Shown in pieces: positions 52,880 to 61,540 of a DNA stretch of 64,000 nucleotides. The stretch comes from DASWJZ01 sp963846475 (lineage in GTDB: Bacteria; Pseudomonadota; Alphaproteobacteria; Rhizobiales; Afifellaceae), in contig CAWJVZ010000004.1 of assembly GCA_963846475.1 (NCBI GenBank), forward strand, positions 3,534,001 through 3,598,000, read 5' to 3'. The position numbers and the translations under genes were made by a program. Below the pieces are notes generated by a model. That model saw nothing but the letters and a program-made list of their open reading frames with translations, searched no databases and was not told where the DNA came from. Each line of letters starts with the position of its first letter. Position 1 is the stretch's first letter.

Positions 52880-53512
52880 CTAGCTCGCCTTACGGAAAGG
52901 ATTGAGCTTCTTGATCGTGGTGGAGAGGCGGTGCCGGCCCTGCTCGCGCATTACGACCGACCAGTCGGTGACCCAGTTCATCTGGAGGACGCGGCGCTGG
53001 CCATAGAACGGCTCGTGCCCGTGCCAGGAGTTTTCGGATCGGCGGAAGATCAGCAGCGTGCCGCCATGCGGCGGCACTTCTTCCGCATAGTCGTTGAGGT
53101 CGGCCCCACCGCGCAGGATGCGAAGCCGGCCGCCGTCCTTGTCCCATTGCTCGTTCATGTAGAGGAGCACGGTCACGATCTTGGTCGTCGAATCGGTGTG
53201 GATCTTGCCGTCTTTGGCGCCGGATTCGCCGCGGACGGTGAACAAAGTCGGGAAAGACGTGAGGTCGACGCCGAGCTTCGCCTCGACGGCGCGGCGGAAA
53301 TCCGGCCCGTTCAGCTCGTCGAGCAGCGCCTTGAAATGGCCCTTGACGGTCAGCTCCGGGAGCGGGTGCGAGCCTGGGCCTGGAACGGCGGGATAGTCGG
53401 CGATCACGTCGCGGAAACGCTCGGTCCGGATGAAATTCGGCACCACGAGGTAGTCGTAGGGGTCGCTGTTCAGGGGCGTGGCGTCGAGGGCGGCGATATC
53501 CAGATAGGCCAT
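52880..53512 (-). CDS. 2OG-Fe(II) oxygenase family protein (first paralogue)
   Basis: 210 residues from ATG 53512. The iron motif is H-x-D in KIHTDSTTKIVTVLLYMN; the distal histidine is in SENSWHGHEP and the 2-oxoglutarate arginine in QRRVLQMNWV. The protein hydroxylates an unknown substrate. The middle part VPPHGGTLLIFRRS is typical of the prolyl-hydroxylase-like group. A second gene of the same family lies at 54.7 kb; the two share the spacing HTD...WHGxEP...RR but differ elsewhere. Confidence 0.82.
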   Translation of the reverse strand: MAYLDIAALDATPLNSDPYDYLVVPNFIRTERFRDVIADYPAVPGPGSHPLPELTVKGHFKALLDELNGPDFRRAVEAKLGVDLTSFPTLFTVRGESGAKDGKIHTDSTTKIVTVLLYMNEQWDKDGGRLRILRGGADLNDYAEEVPPHGGTLLIFRRSENSWHGHEPFYGQRRVLQMNWVTDWSVVMREQGRHRLSTTIKKLNPFRKAS

Positions 53513-53638
53513 GATCCGTCCCAGGGATGAGCGGCGCCGGCGTTGCCGCCGGGCGATTTTGATGAAGTAGTGGATGTTCCCGCCGCCATCAAGGACGCCG
53601 GCGAGGGGCATCCGGCGGCCGCGGATGCCGCCGGAGCG

Positions 53639-54433
53639 TCAGTTCGGGACGGAGGTCAGCAGCACCAGCGGCGTGTCCACGGCGCCGACGATACGGACGG
53701 AGCCGCGTGAACGCAGATTTGCGACGGCCGCATGGGCGAGCGCGGCGGGTGCGAAGCTGCCGTCGCGGTTCGCCAGCGTTTCGGGGTCTTCGCCCGGCGC
53801 CGGACGGGGCTTTGGCAGCAGGGCGATCGGCGCAGACGGGACGGGGTCGGCTGCGACATAGGCCGCCGTGACGGAGATGCCGACGGAGCTCCTGCAGGTG
53901 CACGCCTTGTCGAGGGTGGAAAGATGGCGGAACGCCGTCGGCAGGCTCGTATAAAGCGTGCCGTCGAGCGACAGCATCTCCGCCGGGCCTTCGCCGGACT
54001 GGGCGTGGTAATAGAGCTCCGCGTCGCCGGCCGGGCACATCTGCCGGCACGTCGCCTGGTCGGCGGCAAAATGCTCGCGCGTCGTTGAATAGCTGATCGG
54101 AAAATAGTAGCCGTCGCAGCTCCTGACGCAGAGCGTGCGGTAGGTCCCGCTGGCCGGCCGGGCTGCCCAACCGCTTTCCCGCCGCAGCGACGCGCGCACG
54201 CGCGCCGGCTGCAGCCTGGCGACGCGCGCCTGTCGCGGCGCCGCCGCGATGCGCCGGCCGGACCGGCAGCCGCGGTCGATCAGGAGATTGTGGATAGGGG
54301 ACGTGTCGCGGCTCGATGCCTGGAGCTGCATCATCCGCATTTCCAGCGCGCGGCAGGTATCCGCTCGCGCCGGTCCGCCGCCGGCCAGTGCGGCCGTTCC
54401 GGCAAGTGCCGCCAGGACCAGTCCGATTCGCAT
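53639..54433 (-). CDS. DUF2865 domain secreted protein
   Basis: 264 residues. Signal peptide MRIGLVLAALAGTAALAGGG, cleaved after ARA. The core TYRTLCVRSCDGYYFPISYS and QATCRQMCPAGDAELYYHAQ, with paired cysteines, is the DUF2865 signature found in Rhizobiales. The segment KACTCR carries the last cysteines. Function unknown; expected in the periplasm. It lies between the two 2OG oxygenase genes. Confidence 0.85.
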   Translation of the reverse strand: MRIGLVLAALAGTAALAGGGPARADTCRALEMRMMQLQASSRDTSPIHNLLIDRGCRSGRRIAAAPRQARVARLQPARVRASLRRESGWAARPASGTYRTLCVRSCDGYYFPISYSTTREHFAADQATCRQMCPAGDAELYYHAQSGEGPAEMLSLDGTLYTSLPTAFRHLSTLDKACTCRSSVGISVTAAYVAADPVPSAPIALLPKPRPAPGEDPETLANRDGSFAPAALAHAAVANLRSRGSVRIVGAVDTPLVLLTSVPN

Positions 54434-54740
54434 GAACCGTTTAATCGGATTGTTCGGCCAAAGGTTCCGATCGTCGGCTCCGCTGTCGTCTCATGGTTGA
54501 ATTTTGCGGTACTCGGCAATTCGGTCCTGCCGCGCCGCAGCGGCGCCGAACGATCTCGAACCCATGCGCCGAAGCCACATTGGCGCGGCAAATGGCGGCC
54601 GCGGTCCCCCGCGGGCTCGCCGGGCTGGACAGGCAGGAGCCGCTCTCTTACAGGAGAATTTCGGCTCCCGACGTACATCCGACGCAAAGCCTCGGAATAG
54701 CTGAGGCTCGGCGGAACGACTGGAGTGGCAAGGTCCGGAA
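54434..54740. other. Divergent intergenic region before the second 2OG gene
   Basis: 307 bp between divergent genes. It should hold both promoters. I see no gene, clear consensus boxes or terminator. Confidence 0.4.
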
Positions 54741-55412
54741 ATGCGCAGTCGAACGGAAGACATCAAGGCGAGCCTGCGCCATTCCGTGCGCTCGGCGGAG
54801 GCGCATGCCACGCCTTATCGCCATTGGTTCGTCCACAAGGTCTTTCCCGAACCGGTCTACAAGGTGCTGAAGGACATGCCGTTTCCCATCGCCGACCTCG
54901 GCGGGGTCTCCGGCACGCGTGAGGTGCACAACGCCGACCGGGTCTATTTCTCCGGACGGAACCTCGACGACTTCGAGAATTGCCGTGCCGCGGCGGAAGC
55001 TTTTCAGGACGCCGAGACTGTGCGGCTGTTCAGTAACGCCTTCGGGAGCAACCTCCACAACACCTTCGTCCGCATCGAATACGCCCAGGATACCGACGGA
55101 TTCTGGCTGAAGCCGCATACCGACATCGGCGTCAAGATGTTCACCATGCTGATCTATATGTCCGACGATCCCGCGCATGCCGATCTCGGCACCGACATCT
55201 ATGCCGACGAGAACACCCCCGTCGGCCGCTCGCCCTTCGAGCCGAACAGCGCCATGATCTTCGTCCCCTCCGACAACACCTGGCACGGTTTCGAGAAGCG
55301 GCCGATCAATGGCATCCGTCGTTCGCTCATCGTCAACTACGTGACCAACGACTGGCGGGCGCGCGAGCAGCTCGCCTTCCCCGAGCTGCCGGTGCTCGCT
55401 CGCGCCGCCTGA
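54741..55412 (+). CDS. 2OG-Fe(II) oxygenase family protein (second paralogue)
   Basis: 223 residues. Iron ligands H-x-D in KPHTDIGVKMFTMLIYMSDD and the distal histidine in DNTWHGFEKRPINGIRRSLI, with the 2-oxoglutarate arginine in the latter. LGTDIYADENTPVGRSPFEP is a loop not found in the first paralogue. Substrate unknown. Ends five bases before the ELM1-like gene, which runs the other way. Confidence 0.82.
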   Translation: MRSRTEDIKASLRHSVRSAEAHATPYRHWFVHKVFPEPVYKVLKDMPFPIADLGGVSGTREVHNADRVYFSGRNLDDFENCRAAAEAFQDAETVRLFSNAFGSNLHNTFVRIEYAQDTDGFWLKPHTDIGVKMFTMLIYMSDDPAHADLGTDIYADENTPVGRSPFEPNSAMIFVPSDNTWHGFEKRPINGIRRSLIVNYVTNDWRAREQLAFPELPVLARAA

Positions 55413-55416
55413 GGCC

Positions 55417-56388
55417 TCAGTCCGCCTCCAGGCCGAGCATCCGGCGAAGGCGGAGCGCCGGCTCCGTGGTCGAATAGACCGGACCCTGTCCGACAAAACT
55501 CCAATCGAGGTCGTCCCCGCCGATCAGCGAGACCATTCGCGCCTCGACGAGGCGCGCCAGGAAGGCGTCGTGACGCCCGCCCCTGCCTTGCAGCGGCAGC
55601 ACATGCACCGGCCGGCCGGCGGCGAGCGCTTCGGAAATCATCGAAATCGATTCGCCGGTGACGATCAGCCGCTCCGACAGAGCCAGGATGCCCAGATAGG
55701 GGTTCGGCCCCTCGCCGTCCCAGATAGAAGCCCAGGCCGACCCGGCGAGCGCCTGCGAAAGGATGCGTTTTGCCTCGCTGCCGGTGCGGCGCGATGGCGT
55801 GATCACCACGGCCACGCCGTGCTCGGCATGCGCCCTTTTCAGGATGCGGGCGAGTCGTGCCATGACAGGGGCGGAGAGACGATAGCGCGCACTGTCGCCG
55901 CCGATGAGCACGCCGACCAGACGCTCGCCTCCGGGAGCCAGCCGGTTCCGCCATTCCGCCGCCGCCGCGGCAAGCCGGGCGCCGGTGAGCGGATGCAGCG
56001 CGGTCTTCAAAGTCACGACGTTGGGGCCGGCGACCGCGTCATGCGGCAGCGCGGCGACCAGGTCGAATTTGCGGCCGGCGAATTCCGGGTATTGAACGTA
56101 GGCGATCAAAGTCCTGCCTCCGGACAGGCGCTTCACCATCAGCGCGGCATCGATCGAGCGGCGGCCGCAGGCGACCACAAGGCGCGGCCAGGGGGGATTG
56201 AGCAGATCGCCGGCCGGACGGAGCGCGAACCGGGGCATCGGCACAAGCCCGCCAGGGAGCAGCGACCAAAGCCGCCGCACGGCGATGCGCTTTTCAACCA
56301 CCGGCAGGCCGACGGCCTCGGCGAGTCCCATTGCCTGGCTGCGCATGCCGGCCTCGCCCGTCGTCAGGACCCAGACATCTTCGTTCAT
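55417..56388 (-). CDS. ELM1-like protein (mitochondrial fission ELM1 family)
   Basis: 323 residues from ATG 56388. The opening VWVLTTGEAGMRSQAMGLAE, the LLNPPWPRLVVACGRRSIDA region and the glycosyltransferase-like end LIVTGESISMISEALAAGRP match the DUF/ELM1 family, whose plant member acts in mitochondrial fission. In bacteria the role is unknown; the fold resembles GT-B glycosyltransferases. Convergent with the second 2OG gene. Confidence 0.8.
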   Translation of the reverse strand: MNEDVWVLTTGEAGMRSQAMGLAEAVGLPVVEKRIAVRRLWSLLPGGLVPMPRFALRPAGDLLNPPWPRLVVACGRRSIDAALMVKRLSGGRTLIAYVQYPEFAGRKFDLVAALPHDAVAGPNVVTLKTALHPLTGARLAAAAAEWRNRLAPGGERLVGVLIGGDSARYRLSAPVMARLARILKRAHAEHGVAVVITPSRRTGSEAKRILSQALAGSAWASIWDGEGPNPYLGILALSERLIVTGESISMISEALAAGRPVHVLPLQGRGGRHDAFLARLVEARMVSLIGGDDLDWSFVGQGPVYSTTEPALRLRRMLGLEAD

Positions 56389-56750
56389 GCTTGGATCGCG
56401 CAAGGGTTCTGATCTAGTTGGCTGGCCGATGGAGCGGGAGGCCGGGCGGGGCCAGCCGCGCCCTACCACGGCGGGGAACGCCGCGAAAGTGCGGCTCTAG
56501 CCGGCCGGCCTCGGCGGCCGATCGGAGCGCGATTTCCCGGCGCCCTCTGACCTCAGCTCTTGCCCAGATCTACGGCAAACGCATAGCAGGCATGCAGAAG
56601 AGTATGTTGCATCGCAATATGACGATGGGCAGTATGGGGGCAAGCTGATGTCGGCGTTCCGTTCCTCCCTGCGGCGCGCAATACGGGCATCCAGCTGTTC
56701 CCCCCGGAACGGCCGGCCGGCGTTTGCGTTTGGCGGCCTTTCCACCCCTT

Positions 56751-56785
56751 GCCGGACCCTCCCCTCGGGTCCGGCATTTCTTTTT
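56751..56785 (+). terminator. Plus-strand terminator hairpin without an evident upstream gene
   Basis: GCCGGACCC (56751-56759), loop, GGGTCCGGC (56767-56775), then ATTTCTTTTT. Orientation is plus, whereas the flanking genes run minus, so it ends an unknown transcript. The remaining sequence 56389-56750 shows no convincing gene except a 16-residue methionine-rich frame near 56591. Confidence 0.65.
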
Positions 56786-56795
56786 GGGACAGCTT

Positions 56796-58112
56796 CTAGC
56801 AGAACTCGACGTCGATGTGCCTTTCCGTCTGGGACAGAACCCGACAGGGCTTTTCGAAGTTGTCGGCTTTGATGGCCAGTTTGAAGCTCTTCGGCACGCC
56901 GACCGACGCCGACACGTCCAGCCCGGCCCCGGTCTCCGAAAGGCCGCGCACGGTGCAATCGATGACCGAAGAGCCACCGTTGAACAGGATCTGCCCGCCT
57001 TTCAACACGCGTCGCAGGTGCTGGGTCTTCGTCTCCGCAGGGCGCCACGCCACGCTTCGATCACGGCCCATTTCCTTGGCCTGATAAAGGGCTGCATCGG
57101 CACGCTTCAACAGGGTCTCTGCATCCCTGGTGGCCGGATCGAGGGAAGCGACCCCAAAGCTCGCCGTGACCCCTATGGCGGGGGAGGCAAAATCGAACGT
57201 CAGAGCCTTGATCGCTGTCCGAAGCTTCTCGGCAACTTCGAGCGCCCCGACACGCGACGTGTGCGGCAATAAAATTGCGAACTCCTCGCCGCCCAAGCGG
57301 CCGATCATATCGCCCTCACGAAGGTGAGCGACGCAGGCGCGCACCGTCTGGCTCAAGACGATATCGCCTGCCGTGTGCCCATAATTGTCGTTCACCGTCT
57401 TGAAGTGATCGAGATCGAAGACGGTGCAACTCAGGTCGTGATGATGGCGCAATGCGAGAGCCGCTGCACGCTGCGTCTCCTCTTTGAATGCTCGCCGCGA
57501 CAACGCGCCGGTCAGGCTGTCCCGCGTCGCAAGGAGACGCAGTTCAAGTTCATCCACCACCATCCGCGCCAGGTCGGACAGCAGTTCGGCGTCTTTCGAA
57601 GTGAGCTCTCGGGGCTCCGTGTCGAAAATGCAGAGCGTGCCGATGTTCGCACCATCGGACATCGTAAGAGGGACGCCGACGTAGAACCGCAGGTGCGGCT
57701 CGCCAACGACATAGGGGTTGTTCGCAAATCTCGGGTCGCGGCTGGCATCGGCAACGATGAGCGGCCGGTTCTCCAGGATCGTATGCTGGCAGAAACTAAG
57801 GCTGCGAGGACCCTCCGGGAGATCTATCCCTTGAGTGGATTTGGACCACGCGCGATGCCCGTCGATCATCGTGATGATCACGAACGGGACTTGGAACAGC
57901 TTCTTGGTGAGCCGGGTGATCCGATCGAACGCTTCGTCCTTGGGCGTGTCGAGGATGTCGTACCGGTCGAGCGCCGCAAGCCGCTGCTCTTCCCACAAGA
58001 CCGAGCCGGCAGGCGCACTCCCAACGCCGCATGCCTGGTCGACGCCGTGCAGCAGCCCGGCCGGCAAGGTGGGCACCTGGGAAGCAGTGACTCCGAGCGA
58101 GCTTGTAGCCAT
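56796..58112 (-). CDS. Diguanylate cyclase with GAF and PilZ domains
   Basis: 438 residues. A GAF domain occupies about 60-195 (FQVPFVIITMIDGHRAWSKS, LRFYVGVPLTMSDGANIGTL). A GGDEF domain at about 195-355 has the active motif GGEEF (274-278) and an I-site RxxD (265-268) five residues before it. The C terminus, about 363-438, is a PilZ-like domain (CTVRGLSETGAGLDVSASVG). The enzyme makes cyclic di-GMP and probably senses it through the I-site and PilZ domain. The GAF ligand is unknown. Confidence 0.88.
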   Translation of the reverse strand: MATSSLGVTASQVPTLPAGLLHGVDQACGVGSAPAGSVLWEEQRLAALDRYDILDTPKDEAFDRITRLTKKLFQVPFVIITMIDGHRAWSKSTQGIDLPEGPRSLSFCQHTILENRPLIVADASRDPRFANNPYVVGEPHLRFYVGVPLTMSDGANIGTLCIFDTEPRELTSKDAELLSDLARMVVDELELRLLATRDSLTGALSRRAFKEETQRAAALALRHHHDLSCTVFDLDHFKTVNDNYGHTAGDIVLSQTVRACVAHLREGDMIGRLGGEEFAILLPHTSRVGALEVAEKLRTAIKALTFDFASPAIGVTASFGVASLDPATRDAETLLKRADAALYQAKEMGRDRSVAWRPAETKTQHLRRVLKGGQILFNGGSSVIDCTVRGLSETGAGLDVSASVGVPKSFKLAIKADNFEKPCRVLSQTERHIDVEFC

Positions 58113-58395
58113 GCGATGCTGAAATAGCAGCCGATCCCTAGCGGTTCGTTACATCACACTAAGAAATTGCGCATCGGGGCGTTCCCAGTTCGCGCGCGCT
58201 GTGGTTAGCGCAACCTTGCGATCAAGCGAAATGGCCAGCGGAAGCAGCCATGGGCTAGTACTTCCAATTCGCCGGAACGGGTGCCGCTGATTTGATCCGC
58301 CTGTCGGAACCGGCCGGTTCACCCTGGGTTCACAAGGCAGGCGCGAAAAGCACATTCGGCGCGCCGAGGTTCGGCGCCAGACGGAGATGACGGAC

Positions 58396-58860
58396 ATGGG
58401 TGGCATGAAGAGCATGGCGACGGCGCTGGCATTGGCCATCGGCGCCGCCTCCTTTGCCGGCGCGGCCGATGCCAAGGATCACAAGCGTATCTGGAAGCGT
58501 CACGGCCAGGTCGAGCGGCATTATGACCGCGGCGACCGCGGCGACTACGACCGCGGCGACCGGCGCGACTATGACGACGATGACGATCGCGACGGTGACC
58601 GGGCGGCTGCGGCCATCATCGGCTTCGGCGTGGGCGCCATTCTCGGCGGGGCGCTGAGCGGCCCGCACTATTATGCGCCAGGTTACTATTACCAGCCCGC
58701 GCCGCGCGTCTATTACCAGCCCGCCCCGGTGGTCGGGACTTATGGACTCGTACCCTGGACTCCCGAGTGGTATGCCGATTGCGAAGATCGCTACCGCTCG
58801 TTCAATCCAAAAACGGGCTACTTTCTCGGCTATGACGATCAGTATCATTTCTGCCGGTAG
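58396..58860 (+). CDS. BA14K-like secreted protein
   Basis: 154 residues from ATG 58396, with GGAG nine bases upstream (ATG 58387 is possible but has the GGAG directly abutting). The signal peptide ends after ADA. An aspartate/arginine-rich region (YDRGDRGDYDRGDRRDYDDD) precedes a glycine-rich membrane-like segment (AAAIIGFGVGAILGGALSG). The end, WYADCEDRYRSFNPKTGYFL then GYDDQYHFC, is the BA14K motif of Rhizobiales. The Brucella member is an immunoreactive lectin-like protein; the role here is unknown. Confidence 0.82.
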   Translation: MGGMKSMATALALAIGAASFAGAADAKDHKRIWKRHGQVERHYDRGDRGDYDRGDRRDYDDDDDRDGDRAAAAIIGFGVGAILGGALSGPHYYAPGYYYQPAPRVYYQPAPVVGTYGLVPWTPEWYADCEDRYRSFNPKTGYFLGYDDQYHFCR

Positions 58861-58902
58861 CCGGTGACGACACGGAGGGTTCGGATCCGGCGATTACAGC
58901 AG

Positions 58903-58935
58903 GGATCCGAGTTCCCTCGGGTCCAGCATTTCTTG
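58903..58935 (+). terminator. Terminator of the BA14K-like gene
   Basis: GGATCCGAG (58903-58911), loop TTCC, CTCGGGTCC (58916-58924), then AGCATTTCTTGTT. Its 3' arm and tail resemble the hairpin at 56751-56785. Confidence 0.7.
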
Positions 58936-58942
58936 TTCCGGC

Positions 58943-59824
58943 TCAGGCCTTCTCGCCGGTCAGCCGTTCGAGGCGCACGCCGCCCGGAAATCGCGCTTCC
59001 GCGTCCGCCAGCCGCTCGGCGAGCGCCCCAAGCAGGGCGCTGAGTTCCGTCTCCAGCGTCCACGGCGGGTTCACTAGGAGCAGTCCGCAGCCGTTCAGCC
59101 GGTCGCCTCTGTCGGCGCGGCGCACGCTCATCTCGGCGCGCAGCATCTTTGGCAGGTTGAGCGCGGCCGCCCGGCGCGTGAGCGCGTTGGCATCGGCCTG
59201 CGCCTTCACCGGATACCAGAGACAGAAGACGCCCGTTGCGAAGCGGCGGTGCGCCTCCTGGAGCCCGGCGAGGGCGCGCAGGACCTCGTCGGCGGCCTCG
59301 TAAGGCGGATCCATCAGCACCAGTCCGCGCCGCTCGGCCGGCGGCAGCAAAGATTTTGCCGCTACCCAGGCGTCCATGTTCGTCGTCCTGGCGCGCTCCT
59401 CGCGGCGGAATCGCTCCTTAAGCGACGCGTAGTCTTCCGGGTGGAGCTCGTTGAGGACGAGCCGGTCCTCGTCGCGGCTGAGCCGGCGCAAGAATTCCGG
59501 CGAGCCGGGATAGCGGGCGAGGCGGGCGCCGTCGTTGACGGAGCCGAGCACCTTGCGCCAGGGCGCGAGCAACGCCTCCGCCGGACCGGGCAGCGGATCC
59601 GCTTCGCAGCTGCCGTTCCGGTAGAGCCGGCCGACGCCGTCGCGCCACTCGCCGGTGCGCTCGGCTTCCGCGGCGGTGAGGTCGTAGAGCCCCGTTCCGG
59701 CATGCAGATCGAGGACTCGGAACGGGGCGGCCTTGCCCTTCAGGTGCTCGATGATCCGGGCCCGGACGGCATGCTTCATCACGTCGGCAAAGTTGCCGGC
59801 GTGGAAAGCGTGGCGGTAATTCAT
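58943..59824 (-). CDS. rlmJ: 23S rRNA (adenine2030-N6)-methyltransferase
   Basis: 293 residues. RlmJ methylates A2030 of 23S rRNA. MNYRHAFHAGNFADVMKHAV is the family's conserved start. Motif I is VLDLHAGTGLYDL, and the catalytic motif IV is LVLMDPPYEAADEV (DPPY, used by N6-adenine methyltransferases). VNPPWTLE near the C terminus is typical. A well-defined single-copy core gene. Confidence 0.92.
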   Translation of the reverse strand: MNYRHAFHAGNFADVMKHAVRARIIEHLKGKAAPFRVLDLHAGTGLYDLTAAEAERTGEWRDGVGRLYRNGSCEADPLPGPAEALLAPWRKVLGSVNDGARLARYPGSPEFLRRLSRDEDRLVLNELHPEDYASLKERFRREERARTTNMDAWVAAKSLLPPAERRGLVLMDPPYEAADEVLRALAGLQEAHRRFATGVFCLWYPVKAQADANALTRRAAALNLPKMLRAEMSVRRADRGDRLNGCGLLLVNPPWTLETELSALLGALAERLADAEARFPGGVRLERLTGEKA

Positions 59825-59892
59825 GCCGCCGTTCTAAGCGGCTCCGAGGAGGCGCGGAAGCGGGTCGGCGGCAAGCGCTCGCCGCCCGCGGC

Positions 59893-60420
59893 TCAGCCTT
59901 CGGCTGCTTCGATCGCCTCCGAAAGGTCCTCGTAGGGCTCGCAGTCGGTGCCGCAGCGCTTCTCGATCTCGGCGAGCTGCTGCCTGGCGAGGTCCAGCTT
60001 GCCCTGCACCACATAGGCTTCGCCCAGATATTCGCGGACCAGCGTATAATCGGGGTCGAGCGCCACGGCCCGCTTATAGAAGGCGATGCCCTCGTCGACG
60101 CGGCCGAGCTTTCGGGTCGCGTAGCCGCGGTAGTTCAGCGCCTCGGCGGTGTTGGGGTTTTGCATGAGGTCGAGCGTGGCAAGCGCCTCGTCGTAGCGGC
60201 CCGTCCGCGCCAGCGCGCCGGCATAGGCGACGAGCGACTGGTCGTCGACGACGCCGGACTGCGCGTCGACGCACCTGAGCCTGCGCTGGTCGTAAACCTG
60301 GCCGCGCGGGCAGCTCGTCGCGTTCGAGCCGCCGGGATCCCGCGCCACAGCGGGCGCTGCACTGGCAAGGAATCCGCCGGCGACGATCGCCGCCGCGGCC
60401 AGAGTGGCAAATGTGTTCAT
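59893..60420 (-). CDS. Secreted TPR-repeat protein
   Basis: 175 residues. Signal peptide with cleavage after AVA (about residue 26). A short cysteine pair (CPRGQVYDQRRLRC) is followed by three TPR-like units, for example LVAYAGALARTGRYDEALAT and YRGYATRKLGRVDEGIAFYK. Periplasmic, likely to mediate protein contacts; no partner is visible. The gene is between rlmJ and the carnitine genes, on its own. Confidence 0.75.
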   Translation of the reverse strand: MNTFATLAAAAIVAGGFLASAAPAVARDPGGSNATSCPRGQVYDQRRLRCVDAQSGVVDDQSLVAYAGALARTGRYDEALATLDLMQNPNTAEALNYRGYATRKLGRVDEGIAFYKRAVALDPDYTLVREYLGEAYVVQGKLDLARQQLAEIEKRCGTDCEPYEDLSEAIEAAEG

Positions 60421-60633
60421 GGCGCGCCTCGCAAACTGTGCTCCGGAAGATCCGAAGAATCCTGCACCATCATAACGCCGCTCGGCCTCCGCCGGTATCC
60501 CGCTGGGGCGTCACGCCCCCTCACTCTGTGGTGAGCTTCGGTCGCGAAACGTCTGACAATTGCCGCAAAAGGCAACGCGCGCCGATCCCCGCCTGGCGCA
60601 TGTTCCGCCGCCAGCTGCTCACCGGGGTGAAAA

Positions 60634-61539
60634 ATGCCGCTCAGCATGAACCGTGAGGTGTTCATCACCTGCGCCGTCACCGGCGCCGGCGACACGGCGA
60701 AGCGCTCCGACAAGGTGCCGGTCACGCCGCAAGAGATCGCCGGCGCGGCGATCGAGGCGGCTGAGGCCGGCGCGGCCATCGCTCACATCCATGTGCGCGA
60801 CCCCGCCACCGGCAAGGGCGCGCGCGACCCGAAACTTTACCGCGAGGTGGTGGAGCGCATCCGCGCCTCCGGCACCGACGTCGTCATCAACCTCACCGCC
60901 GGGATGGGCGGCGACCTCACGCTCGGCTCCGTCGAGCAGCCGCTGCCGCCGTCGCCGGAGGGCACCGACATGGTTGGAGCCACCGAGCGCCTCGCCCATG
61001 TCGCCGAGCTCCTGCCGGAAATCTGCACGCTCGATTGCGGCACGATGAATTTCGGCGAGGGCGACTACGTCATGACCAACACGCCGGCGATGCTCCGCAC
61101 CATGGCCGGGCGGATCACGGCGCTCGGCGTCCGCCCCGAGATCGAGGTGTTCGACACCGGCCACCTGGTGCTCGCCAAATGGCTGGTCGACCAGGGGCTG
61201 ATCGAGCCGCCCGTGCTGATCCAGCTCTGCATGGGCATCCCCTGGGGCGCGCCGGACGACATCGCGACGCTCTCCGCGCTGGTGCAGAACCTGCCCCGGG
61301 ACTGGGTCTTTTCCGCCTTCTCCATCGGCCGCAACCAGCTCCCCTATGCGGCGCTCGCCGTGCTTGCCGGCGGCAATGTGCGCGTCGGGCTGGAGGACAA
61401 TCTGTGGCTCGGCAAGGGCCAACTCGCCACCAACGGCGAGCTCGTCGAGCGCGCCGCGACGATCGTCACCGCCATGGGCGCGCGGCTGCTTTCCCCCGCC
61501 GAGGTGCGCGAAAAGCTCAAGCTGACCGGGCGGGGCTGA
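60634..61539 (+). CDS. 3-dehydrocarnitine cleavage enzyme, BKACE family
   Basis: 301 residues. GGGGTGAAAA lies right before the ATG. BKACE (DUF849) proteins cleave beta-keto acids with acetyl-CoA using a zinc site. AHIHVRDPATGKGARDP carries the zinc histidines (HIH) and GTMNFGEGDYVMTN the binding loop; LIQLCMGIPWGAPDD, FSIGRNQLPYAALAV and VRVGLEDNLWLGKG complete the family pattern. The next gene is a carnitine dehydrogenase, so the substrate here should be 3-dehydrocarnitine, giving betainyl-CoA and acetoacetate. Start codons are one base apart in the coupled pair (stop 61539, ATG 61541). Confidence 0.88.
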   Translation: MPLSMNREVFITCAVTGAGDTAKRSDKVPVTPQEIAGAAIEAAEAGAAIAHIHVRDPATGKGARDPKLYREVVERIRASGTDVVINLTAGMGGDLTLGSVEQPLPPSPEGTDMVGATERLAHVAELLPEICTLDCGTMNFGEGDYVMTNTPAMLRTMAGRITALGVRPEIEVFDTGHLVLAKWLVDQGLIEPPVLIQLCMGIPWGAPDDIATLSALVQNLPRDWVFSAFSIGRNQLPYAALAVLAGGNVRVGLEDNLWLGKGQLATNGELVERAATIVTAMGARLLSPAEVREKLKLTGRG

Positions 61540-61540
61540 G

